Shown here piece after piece: positions 46,423-54,697 of a stretch of 64,000 nucleotides of DNA. Positions within the stretch are counted from its first letter, which is position 1. Every line of letters starts with the position of its first letter. The notes beneath the pieces are model-generated. The model searched no databases. It saw only the letters and a program-made list of their open reading frames with translations, and was not told the DNA's origin. A program made the position numbers and the translations under genes. The stretch is from the NCBI GenBank assembly GCA_964405335.1, contig CAYONP010000004.1:1-64000 (forward strand), in the 5' to 3' direction. The DNA comes from CAYONP01 sp964405335 (GTDB taxonomy: Bacteria; Armatimonadota; UBA10988).

Positions 46423-47775
46423 ATGTACATCCGCAGCCTCCACATCCGGGGCCTGAAACTCGTCCGCAACCTGGAACTGGGCTTCACACGTGACGACCAG
46501 CCGCGGATGTGGACGGTGTTGCTCGGCGAGAACGGGACCTGCAAGACAACGATCCTGCAGGCAATCGCGATGGCAGCCGTCGGTTCGTACCGCGCCGGGC
46601 AACTGAGCGATGCCTCATCGTTACACGACCTCCGGCCGCCAGACCAGAAGGTCGACCTACAAGCGACCTTCTCCTTCGGTTCGCGCAACGCCGACCTCTT
46701 GCGCGTTCGGGGCTGGCCCGAGGAGGCTGGTCAGGCGACGCTCTGGTCACGGATCTGGCTACCACCTGGCAGAACGGTTCTGCAGGGCGAGTGCAGCGCG
46801 AAGGCTGGCGACAACGTCAGGTTCGGAATCGACCAGGCAGGCCGCGGCCAGGACGGAAGCGATTCGGAGGCCCGCGAAGCGAAAGTCCGCGCCGAGCTTG
46901 AGGAGGCGGCGCTTGTACAGGTGCTCGGCTACGGCGTGCGCAGGTCGCTACCCAGCCCGCCAGATCACAGAGATTTGGCTGACAAGGTTAAAACGCGGCT
47001 CGAACCTCTCTTCGACAAGGGCAGCATCATTGGCACCGGCTTTGACCATCTGCTGGACAAGAAGCTGCAGGCCCAGTACGTGGCTATGCTGGAGCATGTA
47101 ATCACTCGAAGTCCAGACCTTCTACCCAGGGTGAAAGGCCTGGAGCTAAGCGCTAGAGGAGGCGTGCGAACCCGCGAGGACCTGATTTTCACCCACCGCG
47201 CCCGTTTCCGCGCCGGCAAAGAGGACATCCACATTCCGACGACCTGGCTCTCGCATGGCTACCAAGCCGCCATTTCCTGGATTGCTGATCTGATCGGGCA
47301 GTATTACCTGGAGGCGGGCGAGGCAGTCGAGCCGGCCGACATGGAAGGCCTGGTCCTGATCGATGAACTGGATCTGCATCTCCATCCGACCTGGCAACTC
47401 GGTCTCGTTCGGGCGCTCAAGGCGTCGTTCCCGAAGATCCAGTTCATCGCGTCGACCCATTCACCCCTGGTTCTGCCAGGCCTCGAAGCCGATGAAGTGG
47501 TGGTCCTCCGCTTCGATGACGAGGGCAACGTGGTGGCGGAGTCGCCCGACGCCCGGCCGGACCTGATGACAGCCACGGAGATCGCTGCGGAGTACTTCGG
47601 CACCGAGAACCGGTTCCTGACCGAGGTCAACCGAGCCAGGCAGCAGTATGTCTATCTGGCCACTGATCCCTATCGCAGTCAGCAAGAAGAGAAGGAACTC
47701 CAGAGGCTGCACAAGCTACTTCGGGAATCCAACGTGACTCCTCCGGTTGAGCCGGTCAGCCGCGAGTCGCGGTGA
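46423..47775 (+). CDS. ptuA: PtuA-like ABC ATPase of a Septu defence system
   Basis: 450 residues of the AAA_21/SMC-like class. Walker A LLGENGTCKTTIL (G35-T42), where a Cys replaces the usual Gly or Ser before Lys; signature LSHGYQA; Walker B GLVLIDELDLHLHP with catalytic Glu; switch His in STHSPLVLPG. In Septu, PtuA forms the sensor/core and PtuB is the nuclease that cuts DNA on phage infection. Identification rests on the partner HNH gene, coupled by a 1-base overlap. Start ATG at 46423; GTG 46411 is an alternative. Lower G+C than neighbours, and flanked by the 79-bp map repeats. Confidence 0.8.
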   Translation: MYIRSLHIRGLKLVRNLELGFTRDDQPRMWTVLLGENGTCKTTILQAIAMAAVGSYRAGQLSDASSLHDLRPPDQKVDLQATFSFGSRNADLLRVRGWPEEAGQATLWSRIWLPPGRTVLQGECSAKAGDNVRFGIDQAGRGQDGSDSEAREAKVRAELEEAALVQVLGYGVRRSLPSPPDHRDLADKVKTRLEPLFDKGSIIGTGFDHLLDKKLQAQYVAMLEHVITRSPDLLPRVKGLELSARGGVRTREDLIFTHRARFRAGKEDIHIPTTWLSHGYQAAISWIADLIGQYYLEAGEAVEPADMEGLVLIDELDLHLHPTWQLGLVRALKASFPKIQFIASTHSPLVLPGLEADEVVVLRFDDEGNVVAESPDARPDLMTATEIAAEYFGTENRFLTEVNRARQQYVYLATDPYRSQQEEKELQRLHKLLRESNVTPPVEPVSRESR

Positions 47776-48548
47776 TGGTGCGTATCACGCGTCCGCTGGC
47801 GCCGGCCGACTGGGCGGCAATGGAGGCTGCCGAGGTCGCCCGCGTTCGGGCGCTGCCGGAGGCGGATCGGATCGGCGAGCTGGGCACCAAGTACCGTGGG
47901 GCAAAGCAGCCCATGCACCGTGCCCAGCATCGCAAGTGCTGCTATTGCGAAAAGGCCATCGAAGCCGCTTACAACGATGTCGAGCATTACCGTCCGAAGC
48001 GCCTCTACTGGTGGCTCACCTGGCGATGGTCGAACCTACTCGTTGCCTGTCCGAACTGCAACCGGAGCGGCAAGTCGGACCAGTTTCCCCTGCTCGATGA
48101 GCGCACGCGTCTCGCCCCCGAAGACGAGCCGCCGGGTGACGAACAGCCACTGCTGATCGACCCAGGGAGCGACGATCCTCTGGACCACATCCGATTCCGG
48201 CCGGATCCAAACGTGCCGGGCCGCTGGACCCCGTACGCCCGAGCGGGGAGCAAGCGTGGCCAGATGAGCATCAAAACGACCGGCCTGGACCGCGATGACC
48301 TGCTCGACCGGTACCGATTCCACCGCGAGCACATGGGCGCCGACCTTAAGCGGCTGCAGGAGCGACTTGCGTCGCCAGACCAGAGTGGGCTGTCGGACGA
48401 ATGGGAGCGGGTCGTCCGAAGGTGGCTCCGCAGAGCTCGCCCCTTCGCCGCGCTGAGCTACGACGTCATCGACCATGCTGTGCCCGAACCGGTCCGTGAT
48501 CAGTACGGCTTGGAGCTGCCACGACCGCCGCTCGGGGCAGACTGGTGA
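47775..48548 (+). CDS. ptuB: PtuB-like HNH endonuclease of a Septu defence system
   Basis: 257 residues. The metal-binding and catalytic core reads KCCYCEKAIEAAYNDVEHYRPK and then LLVACPNCNRSGKSDQFPL, the CxxC-DVEH-CxxC HNH of the TIGR02646 family found as PtuB in Septu and in retron-PtuAB systems. A helical C-terminal region follows. It begins at ATG 47775, overlapping the ptuA TGA by one base (GTG 47772 also possible). No reverse transcriptase or retron RNA is nearby, so this is a stand-alone Septu rather than a retron. A 48-base spacer separates it from the right map repeat. Confidence 0.85.
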   Translation: MVRITRPLAPADWAAMEAAEVARVRALPEADRIGELGTKYRGAKQPMHRAQHRKCCYCEKAIEAAYNDVEHYRPKRLYWWLTWRWSNLLVACPNCNRSGKSDQFPLLDERTRLAPEDEPPGDEQPLLIDPGSDDPLDHIRFRPDPNVPGRWTPYARAGSKRGQMSIKTTGLDRDDLLDRYRFHREHMGADLKRLQERLASPDQSGLSDEWERVVRRWLRRARPFAALSYDVIDHAVPEPVRDQYGLELPRPPLGADW

Positions 48549-48596
48549 CCATCGGCCACGAACGTGAACCTGCTCATCGCCAGCTGGGCGCACGCG

Positions 48597-48679
48597 GCAG
48601 CCTGGCGGCGCACTTCGAGCACACCGTGGCGATCACGAGCGATGGGCCGGATATCCTCAGCCTGCCGGATGAGCTCTGA
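48597..48679 (+). pseudogene. Detached 3' fragment of map (right copy of 79-bp repeat)
   Basis: Bases 48597-48675 duplicate 46286-46364 exactly; the frame continues GAG-CTC-TGA, so this copy also encodes the map C-terminus (SLPDEL) with its own stop, differing only after the repeat. It has no start of its own. The simplest reading is that it is the original map end, displaced when the Septu segment and a replacement end were inserted. Confidence 0.85.
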
Positions 48680-48689
48680 CCACCTGCCG

Positions 48690-49568
48690 TCAGCCGCCGT
48701 TGATGATCCTCGGCGTGATGAAGATCGTGAGGCTTCTCCGCTCGCCGTCCTCCGGCCGCGTGCGGAACAGCCGGCCGACCAGCGGGATGTCGCCCAGCAG
48801 GGGCGTGACGTCGACCTGCTCGTCGGTCAGACCGCCGATGACAACGGTGCCGTTGTCGGTCACCTCGACGGTGGTCCGAGCACCACGCGGCTCGACGGTC
48901 TCGACTTCGATCCCGTCGCCCAGGCCGTCGGGCAGCACGCGGTAGTAGTCCACGATGTCACCGAAGACCGGCGACATGACGCCCGGCGATGGCGGCAGCG
49001 AGCCGTCGTCCTGCCGCTGAACGTTGACCGCGCCGTCGGGTTCGTTGTTCGGCTCGAGGTCAAAGGTCTGGTCGAGCGGTGACCGGGCCAACTGCACCTC
49101 GAGCTGGACCTCGGTCCGCGGCTCGCCCGCGGGCAGTTGCACCTCGAGGAAGAACCGCGACACGGCGTCGCCGCGGAAGTAGCCCAGGCTGTCGTCGAGC
49201 GGCCCGGCGCCGAGCAGCAGGTCGACCACGTCTTCGGCGAAGCCGAAGCTCTCGGCGGCCGGGGTGAGGCCGGTCTGCGCGTCGTCGAACAGCCACCGCG
49301 CGCGGACCACGCCCGGCCCGCTGAGGCAGCTCAAGCGGAAGGCGAGCGCGGCCGCCTCGGCTGGGTCGGCGCTCGGCATGGGACCGAACAGCAGGGACTG
49401 GCCGCCGGGCTCCAGGACGCCCCGCCCCTGGCCGAGGCCGTCGAGGACGATCCGACGGAAGAGGTTGAAGGGGTCATTGGGCCCGCCGGTGCCACACGAG
49501 GTGGCCCCGACGACCAACCCCACCGCCAGCAACAGCATCGCCGAACGCCAGCCCGTCGAGCGTCTCAT
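48690..49568 (-). CDS. Lipoprotein with a secretin-type C-terminal tail
   Basis: 292 residues. Signal MRRSTGWRSAMLLLAVGLVVGATSC ends in a plausible lipobox (ATSC). The middle (EPNNEPDGAVNVQRQDDGSL, GDIVDYYRVLPDGLG) looks like a beta-sandwich, perhaps PPC-like. The last 60 residues, NGTVVIGGLTDEQVDVTPLLGDIPLVGRLFRTR and SLTIFITPRII, match the final strands of type II/III secretins (GspD, PilQ), but the secretin beta-barrel and N-domains that normally precede them are missing. AGGAGG lies 5 bases before the ATG. It may be a pilotin-like or secretin-interacting lipoprotein, or a decayed chimaera. Its stop is 11 bases from the map fragment. Confidence 0.7.
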   Translation of the reverse strand: MRRSTGWRSAMLLLAVGLVVGATSCGTGGPNDPFNLFRRIVLDGLGQGRGVLEPGGQSLLFGPMPSADPAEAAALAFRLSCLSGPGVVRARWLFDDAQTGLTPAAESFGFAEDVVDLLLGAGPLDDSLGYFRGDAVSRFFLEVQLPAGEPRTEVQLEVQLARSPLDQTFDLEPNNEPDGAVNVQRQDDGSLPPSPGVMSPVFGDIVDYYRVLPDGLGDGIEVETVEPRGARTTVEVTDNGTVVIGGLTDEQVDVTPLLGDIPLVGRLFRTRPEDGERRSLTIFITPRIINGG

Positions 49569-49958
49569 CCCAGCCTCCTTTGCGGCCCTCTGTGTGCCGC
49601 ATGCGCCTGGTCGCGAATCATTATAGACATGAATGCCGGGATGTCCGGTCCGATTGTCGGCCTGCCATGATGCTCGGCACGGGCGCGCTGCTGGGAGCCG
49701 TGGCTGGGCGCGGGGCGGCGCGGGCGGTGAGTCACTCATGCAATGGCCGCGGCACGGCGTCTCGAGCAGTGGCGGGCCGGCCGGTGCCGCCGTCAGGCTG
49801 GTGGTCCAGCATTGATGGTCCTCACAGGTCTTGCTCTTGACCTGGCGGCCGCAGGTGTGGCTCCAGCTTGGCCCATTGCTCGTCGGTCAGTCGATCTCAT
49901 CGCATACAGCGCAAGGCATCGCCGCGGCGGATTCCCTCCACGAGACTGCAGACGCGGC
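49569..49958. other. Gene-poor spacer with an IS remnant
   Basis: A 390-base stretch without a credible full gene. The only recognisable content is the transposase fragment at 49822-49905. Candidate long frames on the plus strand are antisense shadows. Confidence 0.6.
49822..49905 (-). pseudogene. Remnant of an IS5-family transposase N-terminus
   Basis: The minus strand encodes LTDEQWAKLEPHLRP, the conserved start of IS5-family (DUF4096) transposases, where MRYDLTDEQW is typical. Here it is preceded by ATG-CGA-TGA, with an in-frame stop, and followed by a stop after PGQEQDL. Only 28 codons remain; no inverted repeats were seen. It indicates past insertion near the Septu-bearing region. Confidence 0.5.
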
Positions 49959-50525
49959 CTATTCGCCGCCGATCACATGGAAGTACGGGTTCGTGAACAC
50001 GCCGGCTTGGCCGGCATAGTAGTAGCGGCAGCCGATCGAGAGCAGGCCGCGCCGGCCGCGCACGATGGGGATGAGCGCTGCGTTCTGTGCGTCATCGCGG
50101 GCCACCACCGGGAGCTCTGTGCGCTTGCCGGAGACCAGGTCGACCAGCGCCAGCTTCAGCGGCTGGCCGTCGTCGATTACCAGCCGGTAGCAGGGTCCGT
50201 CGCCGAGGGTCTCTTTGAGCCTCGGCGGCATACCAAGGCAGTAGAGCGCGGCGACCGGCAGGCTCTGCAGGTCCCGAGCCTGCACGGGCAGGCCGCCCCG
50301 GTTGGCGCGGATGACCACCAGCCCGGGCGGATCGAGCGAGCCGACCACGTGGTCGACTGCCTCGGGCAGCGGCTCCGGCAGGCCCCTGGCCACGTCCGTG
50401 GCGAGCATCGAGGCCAACCGTTCCCAGAGCTCGGCTGCGCCACCGGCCGCGCCGTGGGCCGAGGCGCTTGCCAAGCCGGCGGCGCCGAGCGTCAGAAGTG
50501 TTCGTCGCGGCGGTCGCGATTCCAT
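49959..50525 (-). CDS. Exported protein with Tat-like signal, unknown function
   Basis: 188 residues. The N-terminus MESRPPRRTLLTLGAAGLASASA has twin Arg followed by a hydrophobic stretch, like a short Tat signal. The mature part is globular (VDHVVGSLDPPGLVVIRANR, YCLGMPPRLKETLGDGPCYR, RGLLSIGCRYYYAGQAGVFT). I do not recognise the family. The ATG at 50525 has AGGAG with 6-base spacing. It stands alone between the IS remnant and tpx on the other strand. Confidence 0.6.
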   Translation of the reverse strand: MESRPPRRTLLTLGAAGLASASAHGAAGGAAELWERLASMLATDVARGLPEPLPEAVDHVVGSLDPPGLVVIRANRGGLPVQARDLQSLPVAALYCLGMPPRLKETLGDGPCYRLVIDDGQPLKLALVDLVSGKRTELPVVARDDAQNAALIPIVRGRRGLLSIGCRYYYAGQAGVFTNPYFHVIGGE

Positions 50526-50794
50526 CGCTCGCTCCTGGCACGGCTTCCACTCGATCCAGCCGCCGGCCGGCCCATGCCGCCGTCAGCTCTGCCCGCGCCT
50601 TTGCACCGTGCCTCGCCAGAAGGCGCGCGAGATCGTGAACCACGCTTCACCATGGTGCAGGCGGGCGATGCCCGCAGCGGTCGATCGCCGGGCCCGGTCA
50701 CCCGGTCAGCGGATCCGGTTGATCCGTACCGGGCGCCGGGCAGGACGCGAACGGCATTGCGTGGCATACTTCGGATGGCCGAAGGAGGACGCTT

Positions 50795-51298
50795 ATGGCT
50801 GGCAGCGTGACGTTCAAGGGCAACCCGATGACGCTCGTCGGGAACGAGGTCAAGGTCGGCGACGACGCCCCCGACGTGACCTGGACGGCGACCGACATGT
50901 CCGAGCTGCACGGTCACGACCTGAAGGGCAAGGTGGTTCTGCTCTCGGTCACGCCGTCGCTCGACACCGGCGTCTGCGACCTGCAGGCCAAGCGCTTCAA
51001 CGAGGCCGCGGCCGAACTCAGCGACGTGGTGGTGCTCAACGTCAGCCTCGACCTGCCGTTCGCCATCGCGCGCTGGTGCGGCGCCGCAGGGGCCGACAAC
51101 ATCAAGGCTGTGAGCGACTACAAGAACCGCGAGTTCGGGACTCGGTGGGGTTTGCTGATTGACGAGCTGAAGCTGCTCGCCCGCGCGGTCTTCGTCGTCG
51201 GTCGCGACGGCAACATCGCCTACCGGCAGATCGTCGGCGAGGTGACCGACCATCCCGACTACGATGCCGCGCTGGCCGCGGCACGCGCCGCGCTGTAG
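50795..51298 (+). CDS. tpx: Thiol peroxidase (Tpx, atypical 2-Cys peroxiredoxin)
   Basis: 167 residues. Peroxidatic Cys in the signature TPSLDTGVCDLQAKRFNE and resolving Cys in LDLPFAIARWCG, both at the usual positions; thioredoxin fold. It reduces H2O2 and alkyl hydroperoxides, using thioredoxin. A strong GGAGG lies 8 bases before the ATG. A G+C-rich hairpin follows the gene. The upstream 269-base spacer (50526-50794) shows no gene; a CATACT at 50763 could be a -10 box but lacks a -35. Confidence 0.93.
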   Translation: MAGSVTFKGNPMTLVGNEVKVGDDAPDVTWTATDMSELHGHDLKGKVVLLSVTPSLDTGVCDLQAKRFNEAAAELSDVVVLNVSLDLPFAIARWCGAAGADNIKAVSDYKNREFGTRWGLLIDELKLLARAVFVVGRDGNIAYRQIVGEVTDHPDYDAALAAARAAL

Positions 51299-51302
51299 TC
51301 GA

Positions 51303-51338
51303 CTCCCGGCCGCCCGGCAGGGGTCCGGGCGGCCGGAG
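51303..51338. terminator. Hairpin after tpx
   Basis: A 12-bp perfect G+C stem (51306-51317 with 51325-51336), extended by further pairs with one bulge; no T tract follows. It separates tpx from the xanthine dehydrogenase subunit gene 30 bases downstream. Confidence 0.45.
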
Positions 51339-51367
51339 CCAACTGCCGCCGAGCAAGAGGTTTGACC

Positions 51368-53590
51368 ATGCCCACACATACCGTCGTCGGAACTTCCGTC
51401 CCCCGCGTCGACGCCGCGGCCAAAGTGACCGGCCGGGCGCTCTACACCTCCGACGTGCAACCCCCCGGCCTGCTCCACGCGGCGATCCTGCGCAGTCCGC
51501 ACGCTCATGCGACGATCCTGCGCATCGACACCGCGCGGGCCGAGGCGCTGCCCGGTGTCCACGCGGTGCTGACCCAGGCCAGTCTCGATGCCGATATGGC
51601 GCTGATCATCGAGGAGGAGGCCCACGCGGCGCGACGTGTGCTGAGCCTGTTCGCCAGCGACAAGGTACGCTACCAGGGCGAGAAGATCGCCGCCGTGGCC
51701 GCCGAGACGCCCGAGCTGGCGCGCGAGGCGTGCGAGCTGATCGAGGTCGAGTACGAGCTGCTCACGCCCCTGGTCGACGTGCTCGAGGCGATCCGGCCGA
51801 CGGCGCCCTTGGTCCACGACGAGGCGACGGTGCGCCGGCTCGACGACGGCACGGTGCTGCACAACATCGCCGAGGAGCAGCACCGGGTCACCGGCGACAT
51901 GGAGGCCGGCTGGGCCGCGGCCGACCGGATTTTCGAGCACACCTACGTCGTCCCTCGGGCGCACCAGGGCTACATCGAGCCGCAGGTGGCCATCGCCGAT
52001 GTCGACGAGCAGGGCAAGGTCACCGTCTGGACCTCGACCCAGGGCCACTTCGCCATCCAGAGCAACATCGCCAAGAGCCTGCGCCTGCCGCTGAGCCAGG
52101 TCAACGTCCACGGGATGACCATCGGCGGCGGCTTCGGCGCCAAGTTCGGCGGCATCGTCGATACCTATGCCGTGCTGCTCGCCAAAGCGGCGCGGCGGCC
52201 GGTCAAGCTGGTCTACTCGCGCCGCGACGAGTTCCTCGACGGCCGGCCGGCGCCCGGGCTGACCATCACGGTCAAGACCGGCGTCACCAACGCCGGCCGG
52301 ATCACCGCCCGTGAGTGCCGCGCCTACTGGGACACCGGCGTCGGCAGCGGGGCGGTCTGGGCCTCGGGGCGGATCAAGGGCGTCTACGACATCCCGAACT
52401 TTGCCGTCCATGCCTACGGCGTGCACACCAACAAGCCGGCGCCGGGGGCCTATCGCGCGCCCGGCGCGCCGCAGGCGACCTTCGCCAGCGAGGCACAGCT
52501 CGACGAGATTGCCGCCGAGCTGGGCCTCGATCCGGTCGAGCTGCGGATGCTCAACCTGCCCGCGGACAAGCCACAGATCGCCTTCCGCCGCACCCTCGGC
52601 GCGGTGGCCGAGAAGGCCGGCTGGAGCACGCGCGTCAAGGGGCCCGACGAGGGCTGGGGCGTGGCCATCGGCGAGTGGACCAACGGCGCCGGCCCGGCCG
52701 CGGCGATGGTCACGCTGGCCACCGACGGCACGGTGCAGTTGTTCTATGGCCTGATGGACCTGACCGGCACCGACACCGCCTGCGCGCAGATCGCCGCCGA
52801 GATCATCGGTGTGCCGTTCAGCAGCGTGCGGGTGACTCGCGGCGACACCGACTCGGCGCCGTTCGGCACCGCCTCGGGCGGCAGCGTGGTCACCTTCAGC
52901 TTCGGCAACGCGGTGCGCGACGCGGCCAACGCCGCCCGGGCGCAGATGCTCGAACTGGCCGCCGCCCACCTGAGCGACGACGAGCACAAGCTGACGCCCG
53001 ACGACCTGGAGACGGCCGACCAGACGGTGCGCGTCAAGGCGCAGCCGGAGAAGTCGGTCTCGTATGCCGAGGTGGCCACCCTCGGCCTGCGCCAGGGCGG
53101 GCCGGTCTGCGGCGAGGGGCGGTTCAGCCCGAAGCCCAGCGCGACCACCATCTCGGCCCAGGTGGTCCACCTCAAGGTCGACCGCGAGACCGGCTGGGTG
53201 ACGCTGCTCGACGCCTGGCAGGCGCTCGACTGCGGCTTCGCCATCAACCCCATGGCGGTCGAAGGCCAGATGGAAGGCGGCCTGCTGCAGTCGGTCGCCT
53301 GGGCGACCATCGAGGAGATGATGTACGACGAGTCGACCGGGCGGAACCTGAACCCCGACCTGCTCGACTATCGCCTGCCTACCTTCCTCGACGCGCCGGC
53401 GCAGACCTCCGTGCTGGTCGAGGAGCCGACCGAGCACGGCCCGTTCGGCGCCAAGGGCGTGGGCGAGCCGCCGATTGCCCCCGGCATCGCCGCGGTGCAG
53501 GCGGCGATTGCCGACGCCGTCGGCGTCCGCCTCCACCGCCCGCCGTTCACCCCCGAGCGGGTCTGGCGGGCGCTTCACAATGGCGGGTAG
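51368..53590 (+). CDS. Xanthine dehydrogenase/aldehyde oxidase family molybdopterin-binding large subunit
   Basis: 740 residues. Aldehyde oxidase a/b hammerhead domain (residues about 5-120, VTGRALYTSDVQPPGLLHAA), then the molybdopterin domain with QGHFAIQSNIAKSLRLPL, GMTIGGGFGAKFGG, GAYRAPGAPQ and, near the end, the catalytic Glu in GAKGVGEPPIAPG. Such subunits hydroxylate purines, aldehydes or CO with a Mo cofactor and need a [2Fe-2S] and usually an FAD subunit. Neither partner gene is beside it. AGAGG lies 7 bases before the ATG. Substrate cannot be assigned. Confidence 0.88.
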   Translation: MPTHTVVGTSVPRVDAAAKVTGRALYTSDVQPPGLLHAAILRSPHAHATILRIDTARAEALPGVHAVLTQASLDADMALIIEEEAHAARRVLSLFASDKVRYQGEKIAAVAAETPELAREACELIEVEYELLTPLVDVLEAIRPTAPLVHDEATVRRLDDGTVLHNIAEEQHRVTGDMEAGWAAADRIFEHTYVVPRAHQGYIEPQVAIADVDEQGKVTVWTSTQGHFAIQSNIAKSLRLPLSQVNVHGMTIGGGFGAKFGGIVDTYAVLLAKAARRPVKLVYSRRDEFLDGRPAPGLTITVKTGVTNAGRITARECRAYWDTGVGSGAVWASGRIKGVYDIPNFAVHAYGVHTNKPAPGAYRAPGAPQATFASEAQLDEIAAELGLDPVELRMLNLPADKPQIAFRRTLGAVAEKAGWSTRVKGPDEGWGVAIGEWTNGAGPAAAMVTLATDGTVQLFYGLMDLTGTDTACAQIAAEIIGVPFSSVRVTRGDTDSAPFGTASGGSVVTFSFGNAVRDAANAARAQMLELAAAHLSDDEHKLTPDDLETADQTVRVKAQPEKSVSYAEVATLGLRQGGPVCGEGRFSPKPSATTISAQVVHLKVDRETGWVTLLDAWQALDCGFAINPMAVEGQMEGGLLQSVAWATIEEMMYDESTGRNLNPDLLDYRLPTFLDAPAQTSVLVEEPTEHGPFGAKGVGEPPIAPGIAAVQAAIADAVGVRLHRPPFTPERVWRALHNGG

Positions 53591-53596
53591 GCGCCG

Positions 53597-54697
53597 CTAG
53601 CGCGACGGGGTGACCTCAAACTCGTACCCCGCCGCCCGGCGGTCACGGCCGAGCTCGAGGCGGTTGGCCTCGCGCTCGCCCAGAACCATGGTCACGGCCG
53701 ACAGCAGCGGGTCGTCGTCGGCATGGAGCTCGACCGTCGCCTCGCGGCGACCCTGCCGCAGCCGGACCTCCTCGCCGTCGGCGAAGCCGAGCCGGCGCAG
53801 GTTGGCCGGCGAGAGCCAGGCCTCGCCGTCCGAGTCTTTCGTACAGATCACCGCGCGCGGGCCGATGCGACCGGCCGAGACCGCCTCATCTTGCGGCCCG
53901 GCAAGCAGGATGGTCAGCGGATCGGGGCTGAACACCGCCGGCTTGGGCAGGTCTTTCGGCCGAGCGAAATCGACCACGCCGGCCAGGCTGCCGGCCGGCG
54001 CGGCGACCGCCCGCACCTCGACGATGCTGCCGTGCAGTTCGCCCGCCGCGTCGCCGAGGGCCAGCGGCAGGCCGACGGCGTCGCTTCGGCCGGAGCCGGC
54101 CGAGGCGAAGCGCCAGTCGTCACTCTGCGGCCGGAGCACCAGCCGGACCTCGATCTGGTCGGCGGCGAAGGCGCCGCGCAGACCGACCCGGAAGGGCGCG
54201 CTCGTGCCATCGGCGGCCAGCGCGACGACGCGCACCTTGCGCCCGAGGAGCTCGGCCTCGGGTGCGCGCGCCGGCGCCTCGAGCAGCGGCTCGATTTCGA
54301 GCTGGCCGCCGCGGTCGAGGCGGATCAGCAGCTCGAGCTGCGCGCCGGCCGGCAGGGCCAGGTTCTGTCGCGCCGCGGGGTGACCGTCGCGCTCGACCCG
54401 CAGCACGGCGTCGTCGAGGTCGTCATCGTCGGCGAAGTCAATGCGGAAGCTGCCGTCGACCGCCGTCTCGACGGTGGTCGCGAGCGCCGTCCCGTCGTTC
54501 GCCTCGAGGGTCACCGCGACGCCCGCCAGCGGCGCGTCCTGCTCGTCGACCAGCCGGCCGAAGATGCCCGCGCCGGGCGCGCCGTCGGTGGTCTTCGCGC
54601 CGTCTGGCGAGCCGCCGTCGAGCAGGCTGTCGCCGCCTCCGCTGCTGGAGCAGCCGGCCAGGGCCACGAGCAGCCCGCCGAGCCAATGCAACCTCAT
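53597..54697 (-). CDS. Lipoprotein with carboxypeptidase-regulatory-like domain
   Basis: 366 residues. Signal MRLHWLGGLLVALAGCSSSGG with lipobox ALAGC. Residues about 45-125 form a carboxypeptidase-regulatory-like (CarboxypepD_reg) beta-sandwich: GIFGRLVDEQDAPLAGVAVT and DGSFRIDFAD. The rest is predicted beta-rich without recognised motifs. GGAG lies 5 bases before the ATG, inside the end of the upstream regulator gene whose TGA overlaps the ATG by one base. It is co-transcribed with the XRE/TPR regulator and has domain kinship with the divergent lipoprotein at 56638. Function unknown. Confidence 0.7.
   Translation of the reverse strand: MRLHWLGGLLVALAGCSSSGGGDSLLDGGSPDGAKTTDGAPGAGIFGRLVDEQDAPLAGVAVTLEANDGTALATTVETAVDGSFRIDFADDDDLDDAVLRVERDGHPAARQNLALPAGAQLELLIRLDRGGQLEIEPLLEAPARAPEAELLGRKVRVVALAADGTSAPFRVGLRGAFAADQIEVRLVLRPQSDDWRFASAGSGRSDAVGLPLALGDAAGELHGSIVEVRAVAAPAGSLAGVVDFARPKDLPKPAVFSPDPLTILLAGPQDEAVSAGRIGPRAVICTKDSDGEAWLSPANLRRLGFADGEEVRLRQGRREATVELHADDDPLLSAVTMVLGEREANRLELGRDRRAAGYEFEVTPSR

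Noticed and set aside
46423..48548. Retron with PtuAB effector
   Set aside because: No reverse transcriptase (YADD) or msr/msd-like structure is found within several kilobases.
46365..48596. Integrase or transposase inside the Septu interval
   Set aside because: Only the two defence genes fill the interval; no third open frame of useful length or recombinase motif is present.
50492..53578. A 1028-codon minus-strand frame opposite the xanthine dehydrogenase subunit
   Set aside because: Shadow of a conserved plus-strand gene, low-complexity, rich in Arg, Gly and His, with no motifs. The same holds for 7816-9942 (minus) and 14192-16555 (plus).
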